A DNA stretch of 64,000 bases from the NCBI GenBank assembly GCA_947645195.1, contig CANSGD010000052.1, positions 620,001 to 684,000 of the forward strand, written 5' to 3'. The notes below the pieces were generated by a model. The model made no database searches and was not told the origin of the DNA. It was given only the letters and a program-made list of their open reading frames with translations. Position numbers and translations under genes: made by a program. The first letter of the stretch is position 1. Each line of letters opens with the position of its first letter. Source of the stretch: Patellifolia procumbens (taxonomy: Eukaryota; Streptophyta; Magnoliopsida; Caryophyllales; Amaranthaceae). Shown piece after piece: positions 23,021-33,966 of the stretch.

Positions 23021-23170
23021 ACTAATAAATAAGTATATGATCTATTATTTTTTATGTATAATTACTAGGTAACAAACTATGTGGCTTTGATTCGTTTGGG
23101 AAAAATAGGCAAATTATTATTGAAAATTTTACTTTAATTGTTAAGCTGAATTAAAGTTTCAAGTTAATCT

Positions 23171-23345
23171 CCACCCCTCCCCAAATCCTAAAGTTTTTTC
23201 ATAATATAACTAATTTATTCAAATTTTATCTCCAAAAGTTTAAAAACGACGATAATAGAAAATATAAAATAATGATAATAAATAATTAGGATGATAAAAA
23301 AAAATCACTACTCAAAGTTATTGGATAATAAATTATTATAATTAT
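23171..23345. other. AT-rich spacer
   Basis: Nothing recognised; possibly the decayed end of the tandem modules. Confidence 0.4.
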
Positions 23346-24965
23346 GCCAAAAATTGCCATGTGAAATACCTTTTTGTTAATTATAGCTATCATCTTTTTT
23401 TTGTGAATTACTACCTTAAAAGACTAATCTCTAAGTAACTTGTTGCCATTTTTACTAATTATACTACTAATGCATAGTCTGACCAATCAAATCATGTTTA
23501 ACATTTTATACATCGTTTTTTATTCAATTTTAAAAAATTTTAAAAATATATGGTTTTAATATATGACATGGTAACAGGCACGTCATTCGAGACGACATTT
23601 AATCGCATTTTTAGGACTGAAGATGACGTTTTTTTCGAAAAATGGATACCGCCATGCACCCTTGATGGACACGAATTCGAGAATCCTTACGAAACGAGTA
23701 CCAACAAGCCGGGTTTTCGAGCACGTACATAGAGACGAGTTTTTCGGACTGAAGAAGACGTTTTTTTCGAAAAACGGACACCGTCATAGGTCCTTTATGG
23801 GCACGAATTTTGAGAATCCTTATGAAACGTGTACCAAGTCGGGTTTTCGGGCACGTATTTTGAGACAGGTTTTTCAAAGGGAAGACGACGTTTTTTCGAA
23901 AAAAGGACATCGTCGCGTACCCTTTATGGACACGCATTTCGAGAATCCCTATAAAACGAGTACCAACAAGCCGGATTTTGGGGCACGTATTTTAAGACGG
24001 GTCTTTCTTACCCATATAGGACGTATGAAGGTGTCCGTTTTTCGAATAAACGTCTCTTCAGTCCGGAAAAATCGGTCTCGAAATACGTTCCTACGGGTTT
24101 TTCGGATTGAAGACGACGTTTTTTCGAAAACTGGACACCACCGAGTACCCTCTATGGGCACAAATTTCGAGAATCCCTATGAAACGAATACTAGCAAGCC
24201 AGATTTTGGGAAAGTATTTTGAGAAGGGTTTTTCGTGTCCATATAGGACGTACGACGGTGTCAATTTTTCGAAAAAACGTCGTTTTTTAATCCAAAAAAT
24301 TTGTCTAAAATACGTGCCCGAAAACCGGGCTTGTTGGTACTTGTTTCGTAAGCAGTCTCAATATTCGTGCCAATAAAGGACTTACGACGGTATCCGTTTT
24401 TTCGAGAAAACGTCATCTTCAGTCCGCAAAACCATCTCGAAGTATGTGTCCCAAAACCTAGCTTGTTGGTAGTCGTTTCGTCGGGATTATCGAGACTCGT
24501 ACCCATAAAGAGTGCAAAATAGTGTCCGTTTTTCGATAAAAAAAACGTCGTCTTCAGTCTGCAAAACCTGTCTCGAACTACATGCTCGAAAATCCTACTT
24601 GTTGGTACTCGTTTTGTAGGGATCCTCGAGATTCGTGCTCATAAATGATCCATGATTGTATCCGTTTTTCGAAAAAACGTCGTCTTCAGTCCGAAAAAAA
24701 CGCGATTAAATGTTGTCTCGAAATACATGTCCATTATCATGTCAATATATCAAAAACATATATTTTTATGATATTGTAAAATTGAATAAAAAAAGACTTA
24801 TAAAATGTTAAACATGATTTGAGAAGTCAAATTATGCATTAGTAGTGTAATTAATAAATATGGCAACAAGTTACTTAGAGATTAGACTTTCATGGCAGTA
24901 ATTCACAAGAAAAAAGATGATGGCTATAATTAACAAAAGGGGTATTTCACATGGCAGTTTTTGGC
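23346..24965. mobile_element. Foldback (long terminal inverted repeat) element, family A
   Basis: The outer arms 23346-23610 and 24690-24965 are inverted repeats of each other: GCCAAAAATTGCCATGTGAAATACC at the left against its near complement at the right, and likewise the AAGTAACTTGTTGCCAT and CATGTTTAACATTTTATA blocks. The interior is built of about 130-bp units with the core GACGTTTTTTCGAAAA.CGGACACCGTCGT..CC.TTATGG. Unit orientation along the element is + + + - + - - - -, so it is not a simple hairpin. The open frames inside (for example 23623-24222) are by-products of the repeats. No transposase is present. A MULE-like long-inverted-repeat element is plausible, but no 9-bp target duplication is evident. 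Relatives lie at 30395-30870 and 37453-38872. Confidence 0.82.
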
Positions 24966-25176
24966 AAAAAATTCTAAATTCTAAATTATTCAATATTGAA
25001 TACTCATATAATCTATTTCCTTATTGCCATAGTAAGATCATAAACGATGTTACTAGAAAAGAGATGATAATAAATAATTATGATATCATAAAAATTAATC
25101 ATTTTTTATAATTATTAATAACATGAAAATTTTAAACCAAAATTTCATATTTTCAATCAATGTACTTCACGGTTAT

Positions 25177-25940
25177 TTTTATTTTTTTTCAACAGATACA
25201 AGGATAAGACTCCGATCTCCCTATCTCAGGGATTGACCGAAAGTCAGAAACTAAATACATAGGTACTAATATCAAAAACTAAAAACATAAAAAAAAAAAA
25301 AAAAGAAAAAGAAATAAGGAAAAAAAACAACTAAAACCATAAAAATTAAAAAACTTAAAAGCTAAATGTACAAGCTTCTCAAAGAAGCCAAGTCTTCATG
25401 AAGATGACTCAAGCGGTGGAAGAAGGTGCTCCACCGACAATGGCTGGGAAGCACAGAGGCTTCGCGGTCAGGGCTCGAATGTCCACGACTTCGAGGAATT
25501 TCGTCTTTGAAAGCGAATCGGAGCTGTGGTGATTCTTCGCCTGTGGTGCATCAGATCTGCCTTCAAGCGAAGCGGTGGTCAAAGAGTAGCCACCGCCTGT
25601 AAGGCTGTAGCAGTTCTCTACCCGAAGAAGCCGAGGCTGGTTTGAAATACAGTGGTTATGTTGAGAGCGCCAAACATCAACAACCATTGGGTTGTCGAAC
25701 GCTCAACTTCTTAAAATCGTCAAAGCATAAAATCAGGCGAAGGTTGGGATCCCTTCTAGGTCGGAGAAAGCCAGGAGCGGCGACGTTGTAGGTTATGGCT
25801 AAAGGGAGTCGGGAGGAAGGGCGGTGGAGGGGCGGAGTTTTCTAGAGAGAAGGGCTAGAAAGACCCCTGCTCTCTAGAAAACTCTGTGCATTCACAATGA
25901 GTAATTGAAATGTTCTCTCCTCTTTCTTTGAGAGATACAC
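25177..25940 (-). mobile_element. Retrotransposed (LINE-mobilised) insert with poly(A) and 17-bp target duplication
   Basis: A perfect 17-bp repeat, ATGTACTTCACGGTTAT, flanks the segment (25160-25176 and 25941-25957). At the left the minus strand ends in GAAAAAAAATAAAA, so the 3' tail is there, as expected of target-primed reverse transcription. The preceding sequence (CTCCCTGAGATAGGGAGATCG) resembles a LINE 3' end. The 5' part is GC-rich and contains a 13-bp inverted repeat GTTTTCTAGAGAG..CTCTCTAGAAAAC (25837-25882). A 92-codon minus frame (25409-25687) is unrecognised. It is either an internally deleted LINE derivative or a retrocopied transcript. Confidence 0.82.
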
Positions 25941-26179
25941 ATGTACTTCACGGTTATACCTTCATTGAATTATTTACAAAATCACAAATCCAAACAGAAT
26001 TTATATTCCATTAAACATACTTACTCATTCAAACCGCCCAACCCAACTAACCCACCCAGGCCGCCCAGCCAATCAACCATCCCACTGAGCCCACATAACC
26101 CATTAACCAACCTACCCATCTCATCCAGCCCGCCCTATTAACCGCCAAAGCCCACCCACTTGAGTGGGGTGCATTCGTA

Positions 26180-26400
26180 AAAAATCCCCTCACCCTCAAG
26201 GTCCCAAAAGGTTTTGTTTCAAATGTAGGCATGAAAGTGATAGAAAAGACATCGAGAGAACATTTGGAATTATTCAATCTCGTTTTGGAAATAATTCGTG
26301 GACTAGCGTAATGTTGATAGAAGGTAAACTCAATGATATGATATTGTTGAAGATGAACACCATAAGTACTCGATAAACTTTCTTAGTGATGATTTTTCAC
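26180..26400 (+). pseudogene. PIF/Harbinger transposase fragment
   Basis: The peptide HESDRKDIERTFGIIQSRFG followed by W, then NDMI, and in the next frame IVEDEHH, matches the C-terminal block of plant DDE_4/HARBI1-type transposases, whose consensus runs RKDVERAFGVLQxRFA..LHNMIVEDE. A one-base shift near 26335 separates the two parts. Upstream sequence (25960-26160) is a proline/threonine-coding CCCA-rich stretch with no clear homology. No termini are seen, so this is a small relic. Confidence 0.78.
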
Positions 26401-26656
26401 TAGTTATTTCCTGATTTTCAAGCTTATCTAGCAAAGGATGTTGCCATGTGAGATAGGCAAATGCTTCATTAAATCAAGACAAATCTAGTTAAGAAAATTT
26501 GGCTGCATTTGGAAGCAAAGACTACGGTTGTTCACCGACTCTTCTCGAGCCTTGTTTTTATCTAGCTCAAGCATTTAGTTATTCGTGTGTTTTCGGTTAA
26601 TATCTTTGGTAATTATGTCACGCCATTACTTTTCTTCATAGCTCTTGTTTATAATT

Positions 26657-28860
26657 CTTTTTTTTTTGCTAAGTGAAAAATTATATTAAACCAAAACAAT
26701 TACAACCTAACTAAAAGGAGTGACAACCCTTCTAGGAAGGCTCCCCACAACCTAATAGTCATACTCTCTTTGGAATGATAGATTCCATCAATTCTCCTCC
26801 TAATACAATTTTTAACATAGTTAATATAAGTAGAAATACTAGGTACACAATCTTCCCATAAAACCTGATTTCTTGCCTGCCAAATCATGTAGATCACTGC
26901 AGCCACTGAAGCACATACTACCATCTTTTAACTTTCTTCATTCTTCCCCTCCTGTTAATCCAGATCAAGCATTGAGTAAGACTCACCCATCTTTTCTTTA
27001 TCTGCATCCATTCCAACACTCCATCCCAAAGAGCTTTGCTATAGTTACACTCAAACAACAAACTGTTAATATGTTCAGCATGAATACCACAAATCAAAAA
27101 GGAATCATCAGTACAGACCCCAAAAAATTTCAATCTAACTCTGGTTATGAGTATTTTATGAGCAGCCACCCATAATATGAATTTATGCTTAGGAATAGAA
27201 ACTCTATTCCAAACAGAATTCACCCAAGCAACTCTGATTCCATGGTTCTGAATTCTTTTATAAAGCTTACCAATATTATAATCATGCCCTGCATCAGGAT
27301 ACCATCCTTCATTCTGAATTTTTTCCTTCAGTTTACAGATGTGTTTCCAAACCCAACTTACATGAACCCCAGGCTTGTAATCACACCAGTTAGTGTCTTT
27401 TATGTACACATTACTAACCCATTTAACCCAAAGAGAATCTTTTTTCTGAGCAATATTCCAAATGTGCTTCCCAACTGCAAGGTTATTCCAGAGATTGATA
27501 TCTCTAACCCCTAACCCTCCGAACTTCTTTGAACTGCAAACTCTATCCCAAGCAACATACCCAACTTTCCTTTTCTGCTCATTCCCTTTCCACAAATAAT
27601 CCCTACACACCTGATTGATTCTTTAGATCGCAGCTTTAGGAAGAATGAACTTTTGCATCCAATAATTACAAATGCTCATCAAAACAGAATTTACCAGAGT
27701 AAGTCTTCCAGCAAATGAGAGGTTTCTTGATTGCCAAGTTCTGATTCTCTGCACCATTTTCTCTATCAAATTTTCACAATCATTGGTTTTCAATTTCCTT
27801 GTGCTTATAGTAGCACCAAGATACTTGAAAGGCCATGAACCTAACTTGAAACCAGATAATCTTCTAATTCTCTCAACATCACCTGCATCCATACTTGCAT
27901 GATACAACTCTGACTTGTTCTTATTGGCAGCTAGACCTGAAGATTTTTCAAAAAGATCCAGCCCTTGTAGCAGCAGGTAAACACTCTTATACTCACCTTT
28001 GCTGAAAATCATCAGGTCATCAGCAAAGCATAAGGTATTTAACTGCAAATGTTTACATCTTGGATGAAATCTGAACCTCAAGTTACTACTATGCAGCTTC
28101 ATGATTCTAGTTAAGTACTCCATACACATAACAAAGATGAGAGGCGACATAGGATCACCCTGTCTAATCCCCCTCTTTGCCTCAAACATTTCTGTGCAAG
28201 AACCATTCATCAAAAGAGTAAACTTAACACTGGAAATGCACTCCATAACAATCTCAATGAACTTAGAAGGAAACTTAAAAGCATTTATTAGCTCTCTAAT
28301 AAAGCACCATTCTATGGTGTCATATGCTTTATGAAGATCAACTTTCAACAAGCAACCCTGGGCAGCCCCTTTCCTGTTGTAATGTCTAATGATATCTTGA
28401 CAAACTAAAATATTGTCCATAATGCTTCTGCCTGAGACAAAAGCTCCTTGATTCTGACTAATCAAATCAGGCAACACTCTCTTTAATCTAGTGCAGATTA
28501 GTTTTGAAATGGCCTTATAGATCACACTACAACTGGTTATTGGCCTATAATCACTCACATGAGATGGACATTTGACTTTGGGAATAAGAGTGATGGCAGT
28601 GATATTGACTTCCTTTAGTAACTCCCCTGACACAAAAAATTCTTGAATGGCAGCACAAACCTCATTTCCCACCATATCCCAGCTCTCCTTAAAGAAACCC
28701 CTAGTGTAACCATCAATACCAGGAGATTTACTATTTGGGATGGACCAAATAGCATTCTTGATTTCAGCCTCAGAGAAACACAGATTCAACATAGATATAT
28801 GCCTATCTTGTAAAACAGCACCCTGCTCCATGATTTTCTTTTTAACAGGTTTCACATGAC
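26657..28860 (-). pseudogene. 5'-truncated L1-type LINE ORF2: reverse transcriptase and C-terminal domain
   Basis: The main frame (28855 down to 27623) holds a complete RT domain. It starts with SEAEIKNAIWSIPNSKSPGIDGYT and SDYRPITSCSVIYKAISKLI. Then come GAFVSGRSIMDNILV, motif A LKVDLHKAYDTIEW, GIRQGDPMSPLIF, the catalytic CFADDLMIF (about residue 277) and FKYLGATIS. A single TAA near 27624 interrupts it. The same frame continues (27610-26918) through RDYLWKG and the zf-RVT-like SVWNRVSIPKHKFILWVAAHK. A frameshift near 26920 precedes the last piece (26924-26700). The minus strand ends in a poly(A) run (26659-26668). ORF1 and the endonuclease are missing, consistent with 5' truncation. The reading frame is unusually well kept, suggesting a moderately young insertion. 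Confidence 0.93.
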
Positions 28861-29392
28861 TTTTGCAATTACTTACAAAATTCTTTCAATTAATAATGTA
28901 CTTATTTTGAGTAATAAGATTACATAGATTGTGTTGTTATAGTATGCTTAACTTATTTAAATAATTCATTGTCTTTAACTTGGCTAATATTTTTCTCTTG
29001 CATCATTTATTAACCGAAAGTGATATACACATAAACATATATGAGATTAAAAATGTAAATATTTTCCCCCAAAAAATAGATGGTAATTACCAATACTAGT
29101 GGAGGTATTAACAGACGTAATATGGAAAGTTTAGGAAGCAAGCAAAACAATGAAGCCAATGTAGCATTGTCCAACAAAGAAGCACTAATGTTTTTTTCTT
29201 TGAACTTTTCTTCTAAAATAATGCTCAACCCAAAAACAATTCTAATTCTACCGCCATTTGAAAAATAATTCCAACTCTACATCTGTTTAAAAAATAATTC
29301 CCACTCTATAGTCCACGAATTGTTTAAGAAAAAACCGCTATTGAAGTAACAATAACGAAACCAATAATTCAACTTCCAAATTCACTAATTCT
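28861..29392. other. AT-rich intergenic sequence
   Basis: Contains two similar phrases (AAAATAATTCCAACTCTAC and AAAATAATTCCCACTCTA at 29261-29310). No gene is seen. Confidence 0.5.
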
Positions 29393-29608
29393 GGGCATGT
29401 TTGTTATTATTCATATTTCCAGATTTTTTTTTTTAAAACCAAAATGTAAAAACCAGAAAAAGTTCTTTCTAGTTTTTATTGACGTTTTTCAAAATATACA
29501 TGATTGTTATCTGTTTGACTAATTTTAAGCTTTTAAACAACATGTATCATATGATTCTAAAATCCTAAAAACCAGTTACAAGAAACTGATAGTGATACCC
29601 AACGAGCC
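29393..29608. mobile_element. hAT-like MITE (GGGC..GTT type)
   Basis: GGGCATGTTTGTTATTATTCA at the left and TGATAGTGATACCCAACGAGCC-type sequence at the right form degenerate inverted ends. The interior CAGAAAAAG..TAGTTTTT and AACCAG patches match the MITEs at 38084-38303 and 47908-48124. Confidence 0.6.
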
Positions 29609-30394
29609 ATTAGTTTGCGGTTTTGGTTCATTGTGTATTCAAACAACTTTGTTCACTAAACAAATAAAAAAAATTCGAAAAGAAGTTTACACGAAAAAAC
29701 TGTTAATCTATGTCCCAATTTTATTTTTGCATATGTAGATAATAGAGTAGGATTTATTTTATAAGTAGCGGTAGAGTTAGAATCATTTTCGGATTAAGCA
29801 TTGTTGCAGATTTTTTTTTCCTTTAGAGAAATATTGTAGTAATATTTTACAATTAATTCCTGCAATTTTTTTTTGGGTTTCTAAAATTTATGACAGTTTG
29901 GATTATGCATTGTTCACATAAACGTGACGTACATCAAGTTTGGTTTATTAGTAAAATGCTGACAGGCCTGTGGTGATAGTTAAGAAGAATATTAGTGTCG
30001 CCTTTTAATGAGATTAGTATGTATAGCCCTTAAGATTGTACTGTATATTAGAAGGTAAATGAAAAAGGTTAAGTAGCATTTGAAAACTAATAGGAAAAAC
30101 TCATATCAATAAACTATTAGGGATATTATCAAATCAATCTCAACTACATGTTACTCTATATAATCCAAACTTTAGATAGGCCTTTCCATATCACTCCTTT
30201 CACCTTTTGCAACCTCTGATAACAGGTAACTTTTTGAATATTGGAAATTATTTAGTCATGTGAGTCTCATTTGATTGTTTTAGGGTCTTAGAGTAGACCT
30301 TTCATCACCACGTTTTGCTTGTAGAGAAAATAGCTCGATTAAGGTTTTTGGAGGACATTTTAGTTCTTAAAGGACAAGTTTGATGTGTGCCATA
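29609..30394. other. AT-rich intergenic sequence
   Basis: No supported gene or element; scattered short T-runs only. Confidence 0.5.
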
Positions 30395-30870
30395 ATATGC
30401 ATGCCTCCGTAAGCGTCAAGTTTCATGCAAAACGAGACGACGTCTAATCTTTTTTTGTCAGTTTTGGCCTTATTAAGGCAAAAACCTAAATTGAGCAATT
30501 ATTTTGGCAATCAAAAGGATGCAATGTTCGAGCAAGGAAACCAAGTTTTGGCATATTAGTACTAACTTTGATGGAATTCTCAAAATTAGTGCCTATAAGG
30601 ATGGTCAGCAATGCCAATGTTCGTTTCAGGTGTCAAAAAGTAAATCAAGTTCACCTCGAAATATATGCCAAATTTGGAGTATTTGTACTCATTTCAATCT
30701 AATTCTCAAAAATCATGTTCTATAAGGACGGTCAACGATTGTAAGTGTACCCTAAAAAGTCATTTTCCAATGTAAAAAAACGTAAATTGAGTTCATCCCA
30801 AAATGTGTGCCAAATTTAGCGTATTGAAACTCATTTTGACCGAATTCTCGAAATAAGGGAGGTTGACGGT
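30395..30870. repeat. Degenerate tandem units related to foldback family A
   Basis: Three or four units of about 120-130 bp share ATGTGTGCCAAATTT.G.GTATT..ACTCATTTTGA..GAATTCTC and AAGGACGGTC. These correspond to the CGTGCCCGAAAAC..TTGGTACTCGTTTCGTAGGAATTCTC unit at 23346-24965 and 37976-38680, but all are strongly diverged. Confidence 0.6.
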
Positions 30871-31344
30871 GTCACAATAACCTACATTTAACATTAGGAA
30901 ATTTGCGAGAAACAACCTTTAATTTTATTTGCCATACAATCATAAACAAAACTTTTTTTACGAGTTCAGACCTCACGGCTAAAATCCGATGTTGATGGGT
31001 TTCTAGGCGTTGATCAAGGTGAATTCTATGTGCAATCCTTACACTTAAAGGTGTTTAATGGCTTGACCAACGTTGGGGTGGCTGACAAGGAGTGAGTTTG
31101 GGAGTTTCTTTTTTGCAGTTAATTGATAATTTGTTTTTAAATTAGAACTACGAATTTAATTTAGAATATAGGTTTAAAATGTAGTTCATTAGTTGTTAAT
31201 CACATAATTAAGAAAGCTTACTTTAGAATTGTAGGTCACCAACAAGATTCGCCCTAACACGAACAGATGGGTAACAAAGGTGGATTTATACATGAAGTAT
31301 CAAAAGGTGCTACCAATGATGAAACACCGAACAAAAGTGAGATT
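30871..31344 (+). other. Possible decayed exons of unknown origin
   Basis: Two short frames could encode LKSDVDGFLGVDQGEFYVQ (about 30975-31090) and KIRPNTNRWVTKVDLYMKY (about 31235-31335), separated by intron-like AT-rich sequence ending in TAG. I do not recognise them, and no start, stop or splice structure is secure. Confidence 0.25.
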
Positions 31345-31525
31345 TTTCATACTTCTTCTGTTTTTTTAGTTGCTACACTTTCCAAATAAGCAAATTTATT
31401 ATCAGATGCTACACTTCTTTATTTGGCTTTTCCTTCTCTGTATCTCTCTCCTACCACATGGTTGTTCGTCTCTATCTTTCTCACATAAAAAAATGCATTG
31501 GAGTACGCAAAAAAAAATATAGCAT
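31345..31525. mobile_element. Truncated Stowaway-like MITE
   Basis: TACTTCTTCTGTTTTTTTAG with TTGCTACACTTTCC resembles the CTCCCTCCG-type left end. The matching right end is absent; the foldback element at 31534 follows. Confidence 0.45.
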
Positions 31526-31533
31526 TTAATTTA

Positions 31534-33452
31534 GGGGATTGCTAAACGCAACCTCACTTTACATAACGCAGCCTCCCAATCCCATATTTTACTATCATTA
31601 TAAAAAGTATGTTCTCTCTCTTCTCCTCCCACTTCGAGAGAGAGAAAAAAAGAACTTTTGCTTTTGTGCTAAAAGAATAGCAATCAATTGAATAACAACT
31701 TTAATGGATGATATTTTTGACTACGAAATCTTGGATCAGATTTGAGTGCCATTTTTTACCAATTTTGCGTAACTTGCATGAAATTGTTTACCCTATTTCG
31801 TTCAATCTACAGGGAACAACTAACCTTATTTCATGTAATATGTATGAAGTGGTTATGCCTATTTCGTGCAGATTGTATGAAACATTTAAAACTGTTTCTT
31901 AGAAATTGAATGGAACCCTAAATAAGATTTCGTGTAGATTGTACGAAGTACAAACTGATATATCGTGCAAAGTTTTGAAATTTTATCATAAACTTCATTG
32001 CATTACTATGAACCTTAATAACCTGTTTCATGAACATGACACGAAATCATCTAGCCTGTTTCATATGATTTATGTGAAATTGTTAAAGTTACTTAAATTG
32101 AACACTATGATCAATTTAGGTTTTATGATTGTTTTTTAATAATCAATATATGCATGTTAATGAGGTTTAAGGTTTTATTATAATTTTATTTCAATTTTTT
32201 AGGATGATGTTCATACTGTAGAAATTGGCAATAATAGTATTACCTATTTATAATAACATTATCATCATTTCATGTAGATTACCTATTTCTTCTTGTTCTA
32301 TAACTTCAGCTTAATTCTCACCAAGATTACGGAGTAATTTTTCCATGACTTCATTGAGTTTTCATCTTATGATAAATTTGGTCAAAAACTGAGTTGGATC
32401 GTTGTAGTTCTTACCAACTTTTTCCTATTCCTATTTGGGAGTTTTGCTTAGTATTGGATCGTACAATACCAAGTTATTGGTATAATATTGAGTTTTGCTA
32501 ATGAGTTTGAGGATTTACAATGTGGAGATAAATGGAACTCAAAATGGGAATGTTACGCTATTCTACTTGGAGAGCCTAATACAGATTTGTGCAACCAAAC
32601 AAGAACTCATTGGAAGCTTGAATAAGGTATCCAAGAATGTGATTTAATTCATTTAGGTAGTTTCATTCCAACTCCATAAAATAACATTAACTATTCCAGC
32701 AAAGTCCATGGAATAACATAAACTATTTCAGCCACGCTTTATGAAATGGCCATATTACTTTCAGCCCAGCCATATGAAATGACAATATTTCTTTCAGCCC
32801 GGATCCATGAAATAGCAATTGCTATTTCATCCCAGCAAAATGAAACAACACGGGTTTTTTCATACAATTTGTAAGAAATGCCCTTCAAGTAACATACGTT
32901 GCCCAAGAAAATCCAGATTAACTCATGTTGAGAGTATGACATCAACCATATTGACCTTCAACGGAAAAAGGCATAAGAAAACTTCCAAATATTTTCCAAA
33001 ACATCCAAAAACAAATAACAAAAAAATTAACCAAAATTGACAAAATTTCATGTTGTGAACACTCTAGAACTGACATATTACCATTAGCCAAATATAACTT
33101 AAAAATGGAACCAAATTTGGGAGGGTTGAACATAAATTGACCTTCAAATTGTTAAGTGCTTCAAAATCCGAATTTTGCCCCAAACGCTCTTCAATTGTGC
33201 AATTTCAACTGGTTAAAGTGTTATGCTTTTGCCATACGTTTGAAGCCAATTGGGTTCGAAATGAGTATGTGCACTTAGATCCCTTCATCAGAAACTATTT
33301 AGTGTGATTTAGGATATTTTGATAGAAGGGGAAATATTTCATCGAGGGTCTGCATAGAGATAATATGAAAGAGTAAGGGGATTGGAAAAGGGGTAAATTA
33401 GACATTTAGAGAGGTTGTGTTTAGTAAAGAGGGGTTGCATTTAATAACTATG
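31534..33452. mobile_element. Foldback-type element, family B, with 33-bp subrepeats in both arms
   Basis: Ends GGGGATTGCTAAACGCAACC and the complement of GGTTGCATTTAATAAC are inverted repeats, flanked by TTAATTTA (31526-31533 and 33453-33460), an 8-bp duplication (possibly 9 with one mismatch). The left arm (about 31770-31990) contains direct units of about 33 bp beginning ATTTCGTG..GATTGTATGAA. The right arm (about 32650-32860) contains the same kind of unit inverted, as CCATGAAATA.CAAT..CTATTTCAGCCC. The centre is AT-rich and non-coding. It differs in sequence from family A. MULE-like or other long-TIR classification is inference. Confidence 0.72.
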
Positions 33453-33461
33453 TTAATTTAA

Positions 33462-33555
33462 TACTCCCTCCGTCCGATAAAGGTTTTTCCCACTTCTTGA
33501 ATATATGTAAGATATAAAATAATGAAATGGAAGAACTTTGTGGAACGGAGGGAGT
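33462..33555. mobile_element. Short Stowaway-like MITE
   Basis: 94 bp, TA-bounded. TACTCCCTCCGTCC.. at the left and ..GGAACGGAGGGAGTA at the right. It sits one base beyond the target duplication of foldback B. Confidence 0.8.
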
Positions 33556-33599
33556 ACGGAATATTACTTTTTTTCTATATTTAATAATTTTAATTAGGA

Positions 33600-33966
33600 A
33601 GTAAGAAGTAGTCTTTCATTCTCGTTCCCTCCTGTGAAGTCCTGTCCATCTCCGTAATAATAGGCTACAAGTGGAAGACCCACAAACCCAGAAAGGCTGC
33701 TTATCATTTTAATTTTGCAGAGGGAGAGATAGATATTACTTCATACTAATACAGAAACCCAGGAATTACCCATTTCAACTCTTTCAAATTTCGTAATTGC
33801 CGAGCATAAATATTTCCACTTTCTCATTTCTGCACTTCCGTTATCTCATGGGGTTTTTGTCATAGCAGCTAAGTTTCGAGTTACTGTACAAGTTACTCCA
33901 TTTTGGTATTAGCTTCACAATGCTAATGCCTAAACCATTTCCAATGTCGTCTCTCTCCTTTTCCCT
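33600..33966 (+). promoter_or_regulatory. Candidate promoter and non-coding first exon of the DeSI-like gene
   Basis: CATAAATATT at about 33806 is a plausible TATA box. A CT-rich leader follows, ending TTTTCCCT/GTGAGTCTC at 33966, a good plant splice donor. The next acceptor that joins an obvious gene is TTTGCAG at 44835-44841, 57 bases before the DeSI start codon. The sequence after the donor is T-rich, like a leader intron. A short upstream ATG (about 33920) would be in the leader. This connection is inferred and needs transcript evidence. Confidence 0.35.

Larger units (their letters stand above)
22025..23170 (+). repeat. Four tandem diverged modules with core GTGGGCTTTGATTC
   Basis: The core GTGGGCTTTGATTCCT..GGGATACGTAGGCAAC appears at about 22038, 22447, 22647 and 23077 in variant forms. 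Each copy is followed by an A/T block (TTTACTTTAATTGTAAAGTTAAATTAAAG) and a short CCCCT..AAATCC segment. Without the two MITEs the period is roughly 155-200 bp. Similar ..GATACGTAGGCA.. phrases occur in some plant LTR-element flanks, but no parent element is identifiable here. Confidence 0.7.

Noticed and set aside
23611..24506. Long open frames on both strands (up to 199 codons) in the foldback element
   Set aside because: They arise because the repeat unit lacks stops in some frames. The same peptide phrases repeat with each DNA unit and appear on both strands.
27185..28334. + strand ORFs opposite the LINE
   Set aside because: Antisense shadows of the well-conserved LINE reverse transcriptase.
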